27,173 nucleotides of DNA from an uncultured Muribaculaceae bacterium (GCA_910584185.1 CAJTYC010000028.1:1-27173); one strand, 5' to 3'. Counted from the first letter of the stretch, positions 9,020-17,275 are shown. The notes: generated by a model from the letters alone, not told the origin. Numbers and translations are program-made.

Positions 9020-9850
9020 TTACTCTGCTGCTGCTTCAGCTGCGGGAGCCTCGGCGGCTGCTTCCTCAGCCTTGGGAGCCTCGTTGCGGCGCACGCGACG
9101 ACGCTTGGGAGCTGCATCGGCATCTTCTGCCTCTTTCTCCTCAGGGTTGTCGATCTTTTCTACCTTGCGCTCCTCGAGTCCCTCAGCCATGGCTGCTGTC
9201 ACAGCGTCGAGCACGATCTCGATGCTCTTTGAAGCATCATCGTTGGCCGGAATCACGTAGTCGATGTCGGCGGGGTTAGAGTTGGTGTCGACGATTGCAA
9301 ACACAGGTATGCCGAGACGCTTGGCCTCTGCCACAGCGATGTGCTCTTTCATCACGTCCACCACGAAGAGGGCTGACGGGAGACGGCCGAGGTCGGCGAT
9401 CGAACCGAGGTTCTTCTCCAGCTTGGCGCGCTGACGCTGTATCTGGAGTTTCTCACGCTTCGACAAGTTGTCGAATGTGCCATCCTTGTCCATCTTGTCG
9501 ATGGTGGTCATCTTCTTCACTGCCTTGCGGATAGTGGGGAAGTTGGTGAGCATACCGCCCGGCCAACGCTCAATCACGTAAGGCATGCCGATTGCGCCGG
9601 CTTTCTCCTTGATTGCTTCCTTAGCCTGCTTCTTTGTTGCCACGAAGAGAACTTTCTTGCCGCTCTTTGCAATCTGCTTGAGTGCGTTAGCTGCCTCTTC
9701 GATCTTGGCTGCCGTCTTATATAAATCTATGATGTGGATACCGTTGCGCTCCATGAAGATGTAGGGAGCCATTGCGGGGTTCCATTTGCGCTTGAGGTGG
9801 CCGAAGTGGCAGCCTGCCTCAAGAAGCTCGTCAAATTTTGGTGTTGCCAT
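9020..9850 (-). CDS. rpsB: 30S ribosomal protein S2
   Basis: S2 is a late-assembling protein of the small subunit that helps anchor S1. The N-terminus FDELLEAGCHFGHLKRKWNP and the block YVIERWPGGMLTNFPTIRKAVKKM are diagnostic. At 276 residues it is longer than the usual E. coli-type protein because of a tail from about residue 235. This tail is rich in Glu, Ala and Arg (for example PKRRRVRRNEAPKAEEAAAE), low in complexity and probably disordered. The gene follows rpsI after about 100 bases without an obvious promoter or terminator. Confidence 0.98.
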   Translation of the reverse strand: MATPKFDELLEAGCHFGHLKRKWNPAMAPYIFMERNGIHIIDLYKTAAKIEEAANALKQIAKSGKKVLFVATKKQAKEAIKEKAGAIGMPYVIERWPGGMLTNFPTIRKAVKKMTTIDKMDKDGTFDNLSKREKLQIQRQRAKLEKNLGSIADLGRLPSALFVVDVMKEHIAVAEAKRLGIPVFAIVDTNSNPADIDYVIPANDDASKSIEIVLDAVTAAMAEGLEERKVEKIDNPEEKEAEDADAAPKRRRVRRNEAPKAEEAAAEAPAAEAAAE

Positions 9851-9949
9851 TTGTTTTGTCTGGTTTGTTTACGTTCTTCTTGTTGAAAACAATCATGCGG
9901 TAGGGAACGTGTCCATCCGCAAGATTTAGATACTAAACACTTATCGATA

Positions 9950-10336
9950 TTAACGCTTGGAGAACTGGAAGCGCTTGCGTGCTTTCGGACGACCCGGTTT
10001 CTTGCGCTCCACCTCGCGGGCATCGCGAGTCATGAAGCCTTCCTTGCGGAGAGTCGACTTGTCCTCGGGGTTGATTTTCACCAGTGCGCGGGCTATGGCG
10101 AGACGGAGTGCCTCTGCCTGTCCCTTGTAGCCACCACCGTCGAGGTGTGCCACGATGTCGTACTTGTCAGCTACCTCAAGTGTGTTGAGGGGCTGCTTCA
10201 CGACATACTGGAGTATCGAAGAGGGAAAATACACGTCAATAGGACGCTTGTCGATAATGATCGAACCATTGCCTTCTGTGAGATATACTCTTGCCACCGC
10301 CGCTTTGCGGCGACCTATTGCATTTACTTTTTCCAT
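9950..10336 (-). CDS. rpsI: 30S ribosomal protein S9
   Basis: S9 contacts the P-site tRNA through its basic C-terminal tail. The 128-residue protein starts with NAIGRRKAAVARVYLTEGNG, has VDVYF-like and GGGYKGQAEALRLAIARAL blocks, and ends in KKPGRPKARKRFQFSKR, whose terminal SKR is the tRNA-contacting tail. It lies 8 bases downstream of rplM, the usual bacterial pair, and is probably translated from the same transcript. Confidence 0.98.
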   Translation of the reverse strand: MEKVNAIGRRKAAVARVYLTEGNGSIIIDKRPIDVYFPSSILQYVVKQPLNTLEVADKYDIVAHLDGGGYKGQAEALRLAIARALVKINPEDKSTLRKEGFMTRDAREVERKKPGRPKARKRFQFSKR

Positions 10337-10344
10337 CTTCGTCG

Positions 10345-10821
10345 TTATTTCATTTTGTTGATGTCTAATTCAATCGGGTTCTTGTCGGCAAAAGGATGCT
10401 CTGAGCCGTTGAACACGTGAAGGTTGGTGAGCTGCTTCGCTCCGAGCTTGTTCTTCGGGAGCATACCCTTTACAACCTTGATGAAGAGGGGGTGTTTGCC
10501 CTTCATTGTCACCTTGTGTGATTTCTCCATGAGGTCGCGCGGAGTGAAGCTGCGCTGTCCACCGGGATAGCCGGTGTAACGGAGATATTCACGCTTGTCC
10601 ATCTTGTCACCGTTAAGGACCACCTTGTCAGCGTTGATGATGATTACGTTGTCACCGCAGTCCATGTTGGGAGTGTAGCTGGCTTTGTTCTTGCCGCGCA
10701 GAATCTTTGCAACTTGGCTGCAGAGACGGCCCAACACCTGGTCGGTTGCGTCAATTACCACCCATTTCTTCTCGATTGTCTCGGGGGTGGCTGAAATTGT
10801 CTTGTAACTTAAAGTATCCAC
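10345..10821 (-). CDS. rplM: 50S ribosomal protein L13
   Basis: L13 is an early-assembling 50S protein. The 158-residue sequence has the family blocks VIDATDQVLGRLCSQVAKIL and GDNVIIINADKVVLNGDK, then YLRYTGYPGGQRSFT, and GMLPKNKLG. The start is GTG at 10821-10819, giving MDTLSYKT, a usual beginning for Bacteroidales L13; no in-frame ATG lies nearby. It heads the operon rplM-rpsI-rpsB-tsf. A near-perfect promoter lies at 10929-10960, leaving a leader of about 100 bases that could hold a regulatory structure, as several ribosomal protein operons do. Confidence 0.98.
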   Translation of the reverse strand: MDTLSYKTISATPETIEKKWVVIDATDQVLGRLCSQVAKILRGKNKASYTPNMDCGDNVIIINADKVVLNGDKMDKREYLRYTGYPGGQRSFTPRDLMEKSHKVTMKGKHPLFIKVVKGMLPKNKLGAKQLTNLHVFNGSEHPFADKNPIELDINKMK

Positions 10822-10921
10822 TTTTTAGATTTGTTTGTAGAGTTAAATGTCATTCTTTCAACCGTTTATGCCGGCCAAAGCACGCCCGGTATCCCCAAAT
10901 GACTATTAATCTGGATATAAT
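10822..10921 (-). promoter_or_regulatory. Leader of the rplM operon, possible autoregulatory region
   Basis: About 100 bases separate the predicted transcription start from the rplM GTG. The leader is GC-richer than its surroundings in the middle (GGGGATACCGGGCGTGC then GGCCGGCATAAACGG), with several CCGG/GGCC segments able to pair. L13 leaders are known in other bacteria, so binding by L13 is plausible, but I cannot derive a confident fold by eye. Confidence 0.3.
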
Positions 10922-10928
10922 CGGCTCG

Positions 10929-10960
10929 CAAAATTAATAATTTTTTCTTACATGGCCAAA
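10929..10960 (-). promoter_or_regulatory. Promoter of the rplM-rpsI-rpsB-tsf operon
   Basis: The minus strand has TTTG (10957-10960), exactly 20 bases, then TAATTTTG (10929-10936). Both boxes match the Bacteroidetes sigma-ABfr consensus perfectly. Transcription should begin near 10922. The -33 box lies 11 bases from the cca stop, so the promoter is embedded right after cca. Confidence 0.8.
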
Positions 10961-10970
10961 TGCAACTCTC

Positions 10971-12386
10971 TTATTTTAAATTTTTTTGCAGTATGGCCGG
11001 ACCTTCGTGAAGCACGTATTGCCAGGCGGCGTCGTGCTCGTATGGTATCTCGCCCTCCATTATGGCTTCTTTCACCGCATCTTTGATGAGCTGGATCTCC
11101 TTTCCCGGCTTGAGGCCGAAGTGCTCCATGATCTCGAGACCGTTTACCGGGTTTTTCCAGCATCGCAGTGCGTCGGCGTCGTTGATTTCGGCCATGCGTT
11201 CGCGCAGCTTGGCAAAGCCTGCAAGCTGGCGGCGCACCTTGGCGGGGTTTTTCGACGTGATGTCGGCCTCCGCCAAGAGCATCAGGTCGTCAAGGTCAGG
11301 CCCGGCCTCAGTGATAAGACGGCGCACCCCGGAGTCCGACACCCCTTGTTCGCCCACGCTTTGCGGACGCATGTGCAGGCCCACGAGCTTGGCCACATAT
11401 CTCATCTTCTCGTTCATCGGCAGTTTCATCTTGCGGAATATCCTCGGGATCATCTTCTCGCCGATGAAGTTGTGGTTGTGAAATGTCCAGCCTATCTTTT
11501 CGTCGTATCTCTTGGTAGTGGGCTTTGCTATGTCGTGCAGCAGCGCGGCCCAGCGGAGCCATTCGTTGTCGGTGCGCTCGGCCACATTGTCGAGCACCTG
11601 CAGGGTGTGGTTGAAGTTGTCTTTATGTCCCTTGCCCTCCATTATCTCCACTCCCTTGAGGTCGCATAGCCAGGGCATGATGCGCTCGAGCAGTCCTGCG
11701 CGGTCGAGCAGCTTGAAGCCCTGCGACGGGCGGGGTGAGCGGATTATCTTGCCGAGCTCATCGTTGATGCGCTCTTTGGTTATGATGTCGATGCGCTCGC
11801 GGTTGCGCTTGATGGCCTCAAAAGTTTCTGGCACTATGCTGAATCCAAGCTGCGTGGCGAAGCGTATGGCGCGCATCATGCGCAAAGGATCGTCGCTGAA
11901 TGTGATGTCCGGGTCGAGCGGCGTGCGTATCAGTCCGTGGCTGAGGTCGGCTATGCCGCCAAACGGGTCAACAAGTTCGCCGAAGCGGTCGGCATTGAGA
12001 CAAATCGCCATGGCGTTGATTGTGAAGTCGCGGCGGTTCTGGTCATCCTCCAAGGAGCCGTCTTCGACTATCGGGTTGCGGCTCTCGCGGTGGTATGATT
12101 CCTTGCGCGCGCCCACAAACTCCAATTCGAGGTCGCCGCTGCGCACCTGCGCGGTGCCGTAGTTGGCGTATACGTTGAGCGACTTGCTGCGCCCCAAAGC
12201 GGCGGCCACCTCAGTGGCTAGCTCTATGCCGCTCCCCACGGTCACAAAGTCTATATCCTGGCTCGGACGTTTCAGAAATATGTCGCGCACATAGCCTCCC
12301 ACCACATATACCTCGCGGCCCATGCGGTCGGCGGTCTCTCCTATTAGCCGGAACACCGGCAACTTCAAATCTTCTTTCAGATTCAT
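10971..12386 (-). CDS. cca: CCA-adding / poly(A) polymerase family tRNA nucleotidyltransferase with HD domain
   Basis: A class II nucleotidyltransferase that adds or repairs the CCA end of tRNA. From the chosen start, VGGYVRD (29-35) and the catalytic aspartates in DIDFV (44-46) form the head domain. RRDFTINAMA (118-127) and the basic segment PLRMMRAIRFATQLGF follow, and an HD domain with LLHDIAK (His284-Asp285) is present, as in many bacterial members. I start at ATG 12386 (MNLKEDLKLPVFRLIGE). The open frame extends 11 codons further to ATG 12419, but those codons encode an atypical Lys-rich stretch and the first codons overlap the 8-bp repeat array. It is the last gene of the train beginning at 18016. 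CCA-adding versus poly(A) activity cannot be separated by eye. Confidence 0.93.
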   Translation of the reverse strand: MNLKEDLKLPVFRLIGETADRMGREVYVVGGYVRDIFLKRPSQDIDFVTVGSGIELATEVAAALGRSKSLNVYANYGTAQVRSGDLELEFVGARKESYHRESRNPIVEDGSLEDDQNRRDFTINAMAICLNADRFGELVDPFGGIADLSHGLIRTPLDPDITFSDDPLRMMRAIRFATQLGFSIVPETFEAIKRNRERIDIITKERINDELGKIIRSPRPSQGFKLLDRAGLLERIMPWLCDLKGVEIMEGKGHKDNFNHTLQVLDNVAERTDNEWLRWAALLHDIAKPTTKRYDEKIGWTFHNHNFIGEKMIPRIFRKMKLPMNEKMRYVAKLVGLHMRPQSVGEQGVSDSGVRRLITEAGPDLDDLMLLAEADITSKNPAKVRRQLAGFAKLRERMAEINDADALRCWKNPVNGLEIMEHFGLKPGKEIQLIKDAVKEAIMEGEIPYEHDAAWQYVLHEGPAILQKNLK

Positions 12387-12414
12387 CAAGGTCTTTTTTT
12401 CTTTTTGTTTTGAC

Positions 12415-12491
12415 ATCATGTCATCATGTCATCATGTCATAATGTCATAATGTCATTATGTCATGATGACTTGTCATGATGACTTCTTGTC
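12415..12491. repeat. 8-bp tandem repeat array (ATNATGTC) in the cca leader
   Basis: Six regular units run from 12415 to 12462: ATCATGTC three times, ATAATGTC twice, ATTATGTC once. Degenerate units (ATGATGAC at 12463 and 12476, TTCTTGTC at 12484) continue to 12491. It lies between the M24 peptidase stop and cca. The first unit contains the ATG codons of the longest cca reading frame. Because the unit is 8 bp, gain or loss of one unit changes the frame and spacing upstream of cca. Confidence 0.9.
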
Positions 12492-12513
12492 ATTGTGCCG
12501 TCCTGGCGGCCTG

Positions 12514-13698
12514 TCAGAGTGTCTCCAGTTCCTCGGGGTGTGGGGTGAGGTTATCGAGTCCTTGCTCAGTCACCACGTAAGTGTTTTCAATGCCTAAAGC
12601 CCCTATGCCTGGAATCACGAACTTTGGCTCTATGGCAAGGGTCATTCCGGCTGCGAGCGGCATCTTGTTGCGCTCCATTATCACCGGGCCTTCGTTGAGC
12701 TCAATGCCTATGCCGTGGCCGATGAACCGCACCTTGTGGCGGTGGCCCATGAAGTGCGCGGAGAGTCCGCAGTCGGCGGCTATCTTCTCTGCGCGGCGAT
12801 ACATCTCACCAATCTCCGCACCCGGCACTCCGAATTTCTCGAGGTCGCGCAGTATGCGGCGTGAGCAGTCGTTGGCCCGTTGAGCGGCCTCGGGTATACG
12901 CTCGATGCACCAGCAGCGGGTCATATCGGTCTGATAACCGTTGAAGCCGCCGTTCATGTCGAGCATCACGGCCATGCCGGGGAGCATCGTAAGTCCGCTC
13001 GCGCCGACTGGCAGCGATGGGTCTGTGCCCGCTCCTCCCATAGAGAAGTCGTAAGGTGAGGGCTCGTCGGCGTTGTCGCCGGCAAGCAGGCTGCCCATAT
13101 TGATTTCCATCATATGGCCGGCCACACGTGGATATCCGAGACACCCCTCCTGGCGAAGCACTCGCTCTATCTCTATCTGGAACTCCACGTCGGTCATCCC
13201 CTCCACGTAGCATTTTGCCACGCGAGAGTATGCCGCGCTCTGCTTCAGCCCGTCTTCGCGCATTCGCCCGATTTCCCATGGAGTCTTTATCATCCTCGCT
13301 TCGCGAAGCACCTTGCTCGCATTGGCGGTGGCTATGCCGCCAAATGCCTTTGTGAGGCGCTCCACTTCCGAAAAGTACAAATCGTCATATTCGAGGCCAA
13401 GGCTTGAAGGTAGTGCGTAGCCACGATCCTGAAGAATCTCGGCTATCTGCTCGGGCTTGCGTATTGAGATTTCGTCGGCACGCGTAGCAGCGGCGGGAGG
13501 CACCATGAAGAAGAGCGGCTCGGCATCGAGCGGCAGGTATATGTAACCGCGGCATACACCTCCGCTGAGGTATAGGATGTTGACCGACGAGGCAACAAGC
13601 ATCGCCTTCATGTCGTGGCGTGCCATCGCTTCGCGTACCTTGGCCACGTGCAGGTCATGCTCCGGGCGAAGGTCTTTGTTGAGCAGTGGAAATTCCAT
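12514..13698 (-). CDS. M24 family metallopeptidase (Xaa-Pro aminopeptidase/dipeptidase-like)
   Basis: The 394-residue protein has the pita-bread fold of creatinase-type peptidases, with an N-terminal domain (about 1-135) and a C-terminal catalytic domain. The five metal ligands are visible: Asp247 (VMLDMNG), Asp258 (QTDMTR), His328 (GHGIGIE), Glu357 (AIEPKF) and Glu371 (IENTY). The expected role is removal of an N-terminal residue before proline, or cleavage of X-Pro dipeptides, in the cytoplasm; no signal peptide is seen. It lies 43 bases after gldH on the same strand. Peptidase specificity within M24 is not certain. Confidence 0.9.
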   Translation of the reverse strand: MEFPLLNKDLRPEHDLHVAKVREAMARHDMKAMLVASSVNILYLSGGVCRGYIYLPLDAEPLFFMVPPAAATRADEISIRKPEQIAEILQDRGYALPSSLGLEYDDLYFSEVERLTKAFGGIATANASKVLREARMIKTPWEIGRMREDGLKQSAAYSRVAKCYVEGMTDVEFQIEIERVLRQEGCLGYPRVAGHMMEINMGSLLAGDNADEPSPYDFSMGGAGTDPSLPVGASGLTMLPGMAVMLDMNGGFNGYQTDMTRCWCIERIPEAAQRANDCSRRILRDLEKFGVPGAEIGEMYRRAEKIAADCGLSAHFMGHRHKVRFIGHGIGIELNEGPVIMERNKMPLAAGMTLAIEPKFVIPGIGALGIENTYVVTEQGLDNLTPHPEELETL

Positions 13699-13741
13699 AT
13701 CTCTCTCTTTTAGGTTGTCTCTTTTAAGGGTTTACGGTTTT

Positions 13742-14224
13742 TTATCGGCGTTCCATTATGATGCCTACATTCATCACGCCCTCGCTGTGCGACTTTGGCG
13801 AGAAACTTTCGAGTGTCAGTGCGTAGCCGTCAGTGATGCGCTCATCTTGATATAGCGGCAACCTCAGTTCGGTGACTCCGTAGTGTGTCACAGCCTTTGG
13901 AGAACCCTCGGCGCGAGATAGGCGCAATATCAGAGTGTCGGCATGCAGTATGCCGTTGTTGTCTTCGACTGTCACCGCAATGGGGAGTGCCGCAATCTTA
14001 TGGCGGGCTGCATATCTCAGCACCATCGTCAGGTCGTAGCGCGAATGCAACGGCTCCGTGGAGTCGGCGGGGGTGGGGTAGAACGTCAACACATCGAGGG
14101 GATCCCAGCCAGATGATGGAATCTCCTCGAAATGTGAGTATGAAGGTGCGCCTTGCCGGTCGCATGCGGTGAGGCAGCTGATTGCCAGTGCGGCTGTAAG
14201 TATAGTCGACACGACACTTCTCAT
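13742..14224 (-). CDS. gldH: GldH-type gliding motility lipoprotein
   Basis: The 161-residue product has a lipoprotein signal peptide (VVSTILTAALAISCLTAC) with lipobox LTAC and the lipidated Cys21. The mature part contains Asp-, Ser- and Tyr-rich beta segments like those of GldH (FEEIPSSGWDPLDVLTFYP and SRYDLTMVLRY). I chose the ATG at 14224 because the longer frame to 14320 adds 32 non-signal residues that overlap the upstream gene. It starts 10 bases after the PSP1 gene stops. GldH is needed for gliding in Flavobacterium but is retained in non-gliding Bacteroidales, where its role is unclear. It is probably anchored in the envelope facing the periplasm. Confidence 0.82.
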   Translation of the reverse strand: MRSVVSTILTAALAISCLTACDRQGAPSYSHFEEIPSSGWDPLDVLTFYPTPADSTEPLHSRYDLTMVLRYAARHKIAALPIAVTVEDNNGILHADTLILRLSRAEGSPKAVTHYGVTELRLPLYQDERITDGYALTLESFSPKSHSEGVMNVGIIMERR

Positions 14225-14234
14225 TGCGCTACAG

Positions 14235-15554
14235 TTATTCAGTTGTGTTGGCCGGCCCCTTGCGCCTCTGGTTGCCTTGCTTGTTGCGGGGTTGCCTCGG
14301 CTGTCCTTGTTGAGGTCCATGCTGCTGCCCTTGCTGTTGCCCTTGTTGAGGCCTCGGTTGTTGCGGCCTCGGTTGATGCGGTCTGGCCTGCTGCTTTTGC
14401 GGTTGCTGCTGCTTTTGCGGTTGCTGCTGCTTTTGCGGTTGCTGCTTGGCTTGGGGCTGTTTGGGCTGACGGTCTTTGTTGTCCGGACCTTTTTTCTTTT
14501 TCTTGCGTTTTGACTTGTCGAAGCGAGTTATGCTCTCTTGTTCGGCAAGGTCAAGGGTCTTCGGCTTCTCTGCCTCTTTCATTTCCTCATCTGGCAGCAG
14601 GTTGTCTACCTTTTGGCCTTTGCGGTTAAGCTCTATGATTTCGAAAGCTCGCCGGGCGGTGATGGTCACGAGGTTGGCCGGTATGCGCTTGTCGGTGGAG
14701 TAGGTGAGGGTGCCGGCCAGGATATCCTGCTTGAAGAGGTAGTAGTCAGTGTCGAGTGTCTGAAGCACCACATCCTTGCCGGGGAGTTTCTTGATGGCTT
14801 CGGCATATGTGTCGGTCTCGAAGTTGAGGCAGCACTTCAGCTTGGCGCATTGTCCGGCAAGTTTCTGGGGGTTCATCGAGAGGTCCTGCACACGAGCCGC
14901 ACCGGTGCCCACGGAGACGAAGTGCGTCATCCATGATGAGCAGCAGAGTGGCCGTCCGCAAGGGCCGATGCCCCCAATGCGCCCTGCCTCCTGGCGTGCG
15001 CCAATCTGTTTCATCTCGACGCGTATCTTGAACGTGTCGGCCAATATGCGTATCAGCTTGCGGAAGTCCACGCGCTCGTCGGCTATGTAGTAGAATATGG
15101 CCTTGGCACCGTCGCCCTGGTATTCCACATCTCCGATTTTCATGTTGAGCTGCAGGTCTTCGGCTATCTTGCGCGACTTTATCATGGTGCTGTGTTCGCG
15201 CGAGCGTGCCTCCTCAAATTTCTCGATGTCGGCTTGTGTGGCGTGTCTGAACACGCTCTTGAGCACAGTGTCGTCTTTGACTCCATGCTTGCGCATCTGG
15301 AGCTTCACGAGCTTGCCCACCATGCTCACGCGGCCTATGTCGTGGCCGGGATTTCCCTCCACGGCCACTATGTCGCCTATATGCAGGTCGAGGTGGTCGG
15401 GGTTGCTGTAGAAACCGTTGCGGGTGTTCTTGAACGTCACCTCCACGGTGTCATAGTCCGAGCCGTCGGAGATGCCGTCGAGCCAGTTGCTGGCATACAT
15501 CTTGCCGCGCGGACACCCACCAGAAGAGCAATATCTTTTTTTGTCTATGTCCAT
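14235..15554 (-). CDS. ricT: RicT-like PSP1 domain protein with Gln/Pro/Arg-rich tail
   Basis: The 439-residue protein is a PSP1/YaaT (RicT) family member. The PSP1 core spans roughly residues 30-250. It ends in the cysteine cluster GIGPCGRPLCCSSW (Cys199, 204, 205) and CAKLKCC (Cys236, 241, 242), and Cys9 and Cys14 lie near the N-terminus. In Bacillus, RicT with RicA and RicF forms an Fe-S complex that stimulates RNase Y. Here the gene follows rny by 51 bases. From about residue 345 the protein becomes a lysine stretch and then about 80 residues of Gln, Pro, Arg and Gly. This tail includes three exact QQPQKQ repeats (371-388) and looks disordered and RNA-binding. The core is well supported; RNase Y control is inferred. 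Confidence 0.88.
   Translation of the reverse strand: MDIDKKRYCSSGGCPRGKMYASNWLDGISDGSDYDTVEVTFKNTRNGFYSNPDHLDLHIGDIVAVEGNPGHDIGRVSMVGKLVKLQMRKHGVKDDTVLKSVFRHATQADIEKFEEARSREHSTMIKSRKIAEDLQLNMKIGDVEYQGDGAKAIFYYIADERVDFRKLIRILADTFKIRVEMKQIGARQEAGRIGGIGPCGRPLCCSSWMTHFVSVGTGAARVQDLSMNPQKLAGQCAKLKCCLNFETDTYAEAIKKLPGKDVVLQTLDTDYYLFKQDILAGTLTYSTDKRIPANLVTITARRAFEIIELNRKGQKVDNLLPDEEMKEAEKPKTLDLAEQESITRFDKSKRKKKKKGPDNKDRQPKQPQAKQQPQKQQQPQKQQQPQKQQARPHQPRPQQPRPQQGQQQGQQHGPQQGQPRQPRNKQGNQRRKGPANTTE
14391..14444 (-). repeat. 18-bp coding tandem repeat in the ricT-like gene
   Basis: Three copies of an 18-bp unit encode QQPQKQ at residues 371-388 of the PSP1 protein. The plus strand reads GCTGCTTTTGCGGTTGCT repeatedly. 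Near-exact DNA identity suggests recent expansion; copy number may vary between strains. Confidence 0.85.
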
Positions 15555-15577
15555 GTCACTTCTTTATGTATCGTCAT

Positions 15578-15613
15578 AAATGTGTCGTCACTTGGTGATG
15601 TGCCGTCACTTGG
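15578..15613. repeat. 18-bp direct repeat across the rny stop
   Basis: CGTCACTTGG occurs at 15586-15595 and again at 15604-15613, in a unit of 18 bases with about 15 of 18 matching. The second copy spans the rny stop codon (15606-15608). Two copies only, probably a small local duplication. Confidence 0.5.
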
Positions 15614-17168
15614 CGAAGCTTATGGAGCGGGTCTCGCGGATAACTGTGATTTTCACCTGGCCCGGATATGTGAGCTCGTCCTGGATTTTCTTTGCAATCT
15701 CCGTAGAGAGTTTCTCTGTCTCTTCGTCGCTGATCTTGTCGGCGCCGACTATCACGCGGAGCTCGCGGCCTGCCTGTATGGCATATGTCTTGAGCACACC
15801 CGGATATGAGAGGGCGAGCTGTTCGAGGTCGTTGAGGCGTTTGATGTAGGCCTCCACAATCTCGCGGCGTGCGCCGGGGCGTGCGCCAGAGATTGCATCG
15901 CACACCTGCACGATGGGTGCGAGCAGAGATGTCTGTTCCACTTCGTCGTGGTGAGCGCCGATGGCGTTGCATATGTCGGGTTTCTCCTTGAATTTCTCAG
16001 CGAGTTTCATGCCGAGCAGTGCGTGCGGCAGTTCCGGCTCGTCGTCGGGCACTTTGCCGATATCGTGAAGCAGGCCGGCGCGGCGTGCTTTCTTGGGGTT
16101 CAGGCCAAGTTCGGAAGCCATGACAGCGCAGAGGTTGGCTGTCTCGCGTGAGTGCTGGAGCAGGTTCTGACCGTAGCTCGAACGATATTTCATCTTGCCC
16201 ACCATGCGGATAAGCTCCGGATGCAGGCCATGTATGCCGAGGTCGATGGTGGTGCGCTTGCCGGTCTCGATGATTTCCTCTTCGACTTGCTTGCGCACTT
16301 TGGCCACGACTTCCTCGATGCGGGCCGGATGTATGCGGCCATCTGTGACGAGCTGGTGCAGGGCGAGACGCGCTATCTCGCGGCGCACGGGGTCGAAGCC
16401 TGAGAGCACTATGGCCTCGGGGGTGTCGTCCACGATAATCTCTATGCCGGTGGCTGCCTCGAGAGCGCGTATGTTGCGGCCCTCGCGGCCTATGATGCGG
16501 CCTTTGATTTCGTCGTTGTCGATGTGGAATACCGTCACGGAGTTCTCCACGGCAGTCTCCGTGGCGACGCGCTGTATCGATTGTATCACGATGCGCTTGG
16601 CCTCTTTGGTGGCGGTCATCTTCGCATCGTCCATTATGTCGTTGATATAACTTGCGGCGGCTGTCTTGGCCTCATCCTTGAGGCTCTCCACGAGTTTCTC
16701 CTTGGCTTCTTCGGCCGAGAGACCTGAGATTTTGGTAAGCTCACCCTGGGCTTCGCGGTGCATCTGCTCCACCTCGGCAGTGCGGGTGGCGAGCTGAGTC
16801 TCACGGTTGTCGAGGTTTGTCTTCAGGTTGTCGAGGTTTGTCTTAAGGTTGTCGAGCTCTTTCTTGCGGCGCTGCTGCTCGTTCTGCTGCTGGTTGAGCT
16901 GCATCTCGCGCTGCTTGAGTTTGGCCTCGGTGGTCTGAGCTTTCTGCATGCGCTGGTTGGCGGCACGCTCTGCTTCGCCGATGATCTTCATCTCCTCTTC
17001 TTTGGCTTTAAGGAGTTTGGACTCTTTGATCATTTCGGCCTCTCGCCGGCCTTCCTCGATGATGCGGTTGGCGCTCGATGTGGCATTTTTCTTGCTAATT
17101 GCCATTGCTGCGAGATATCCCGCCGCGAGAGCCACCACCGCTATTATGATCCATATTGCTGATGTCAT
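15606..17168 (-). CDS. rny: Ribonuclease Y
   Basis: RNase Y is a membrane-anchored endoribonuclease that starts mRNA decay. The 520-residue length is typical. Seen in order are an N-terminal membrane segment (about 3-24) and a long charged coiled coil (about 30-175). A KH RNA-binding domain with [12 protein letters not shown] (223-234) follows. The HD domain has His339, the His368-Asp369 pair in LLHDIGK, HHD at 406-408 and Asp424. The coiled coil contains the exact heptad repeat DNLKTNL twice (106-119). It follows zapA and is followed by the ricT-like gene, a pairing that matches the RNase Y/RicT interaction known in Bacillus. The leader carries an 8-bp repeat array. Confidence 0.97.
   Translation of the reverse strand: MTSAIWIIIAVVALAAGYLAAMAISKKNATSSANRIIEEGRREAEMIKESKLLKAKEEEMKIIGEAERAANQRMQKAQTTEAKLKQREMQLNQQQNEQQRRKKELDNLKTNLDNLKTNLDNRETQLATRTAEVEQMHREAQGELTKISGLSAEEAKEKLVESLKDEAKTAAASYINDIMDDAKMTATKEAKRIVIQSIQRVATETAVENSVTVFHIDNDEIKGRIIGREGRNIRALEAATGIEIIVDDTPEAIVLSGFDPVRREIARLALHQLVTDGRIHPARIEEVVAKVRKQVEEEIIETGKRTTIDLGIHGLHPELIRMVGKMKYRSSYGQNLLQHSRETANLCAVMASELGLNPKKARRAGLLHDIGKVPDDEPELPHALLGMKLAEKFKEKPDICNAIGAHHDEVEQTSLLAPIVQVCDAISGARPGARREIVEAYIKRLNDLEQLALSYPGVLKTYAIQAGRELRVIVGADKISDEETEKLSTEIAKKIQDELTYPGQVKITVIRETRSISFAK
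16812..16853 (-). repeat. Two 21-bp coding repeats in the RNase Y coiled coil
   Basis: The heptad DNLKTNL (residues 106-112 and 113-119) is encoded by two nearly identical 21-bp units, followed by the start of a third (DN). Insertion of whole heptads keeps coiled-coil register, so this looks like a tolerated local duplication. Confidence 0.8.
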
Positions 17169-17219
17169 GGTGTTTAGTTGTGTATTTAAAGTTTTTTATT
17201 CGGTTATTTTCTTTTTTTT

Positions 17220-17275
17220 ATTATGTTATTATGTCATTATGTCATTATGTCATTATGTCAATATGTCATTATGAC
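17220..17275. repeat. 8-bp tandem repeat array (ATTATGTC) in the rny leader
   Basis: Seven units: ATTATGTT (17220), four exact ATTATGTC (17228-17259), AATATGTC (17260) and ATTATGAC (17268). The array ends 52 bases before the rny ATG at 17168. On the transcript it reads GACATAAT repeated. It is the same repeat type as the cca leader array at 12415-12491. Confidence 0.9.

Noticed and set aside
12415..12491. Possible CRISPR-like array
   Set aside because: Units are 8 bp with no spacers, so it is a simple tandem repeat.
14153..14629. Plus-strand Leu/Ala-rich frames that look like membrane proteins
   Set aside because: They are antisense to the Gln-rich tail of the RicT-like gene; leucine and alanine runs come from CAG/CAA codons read backwards.
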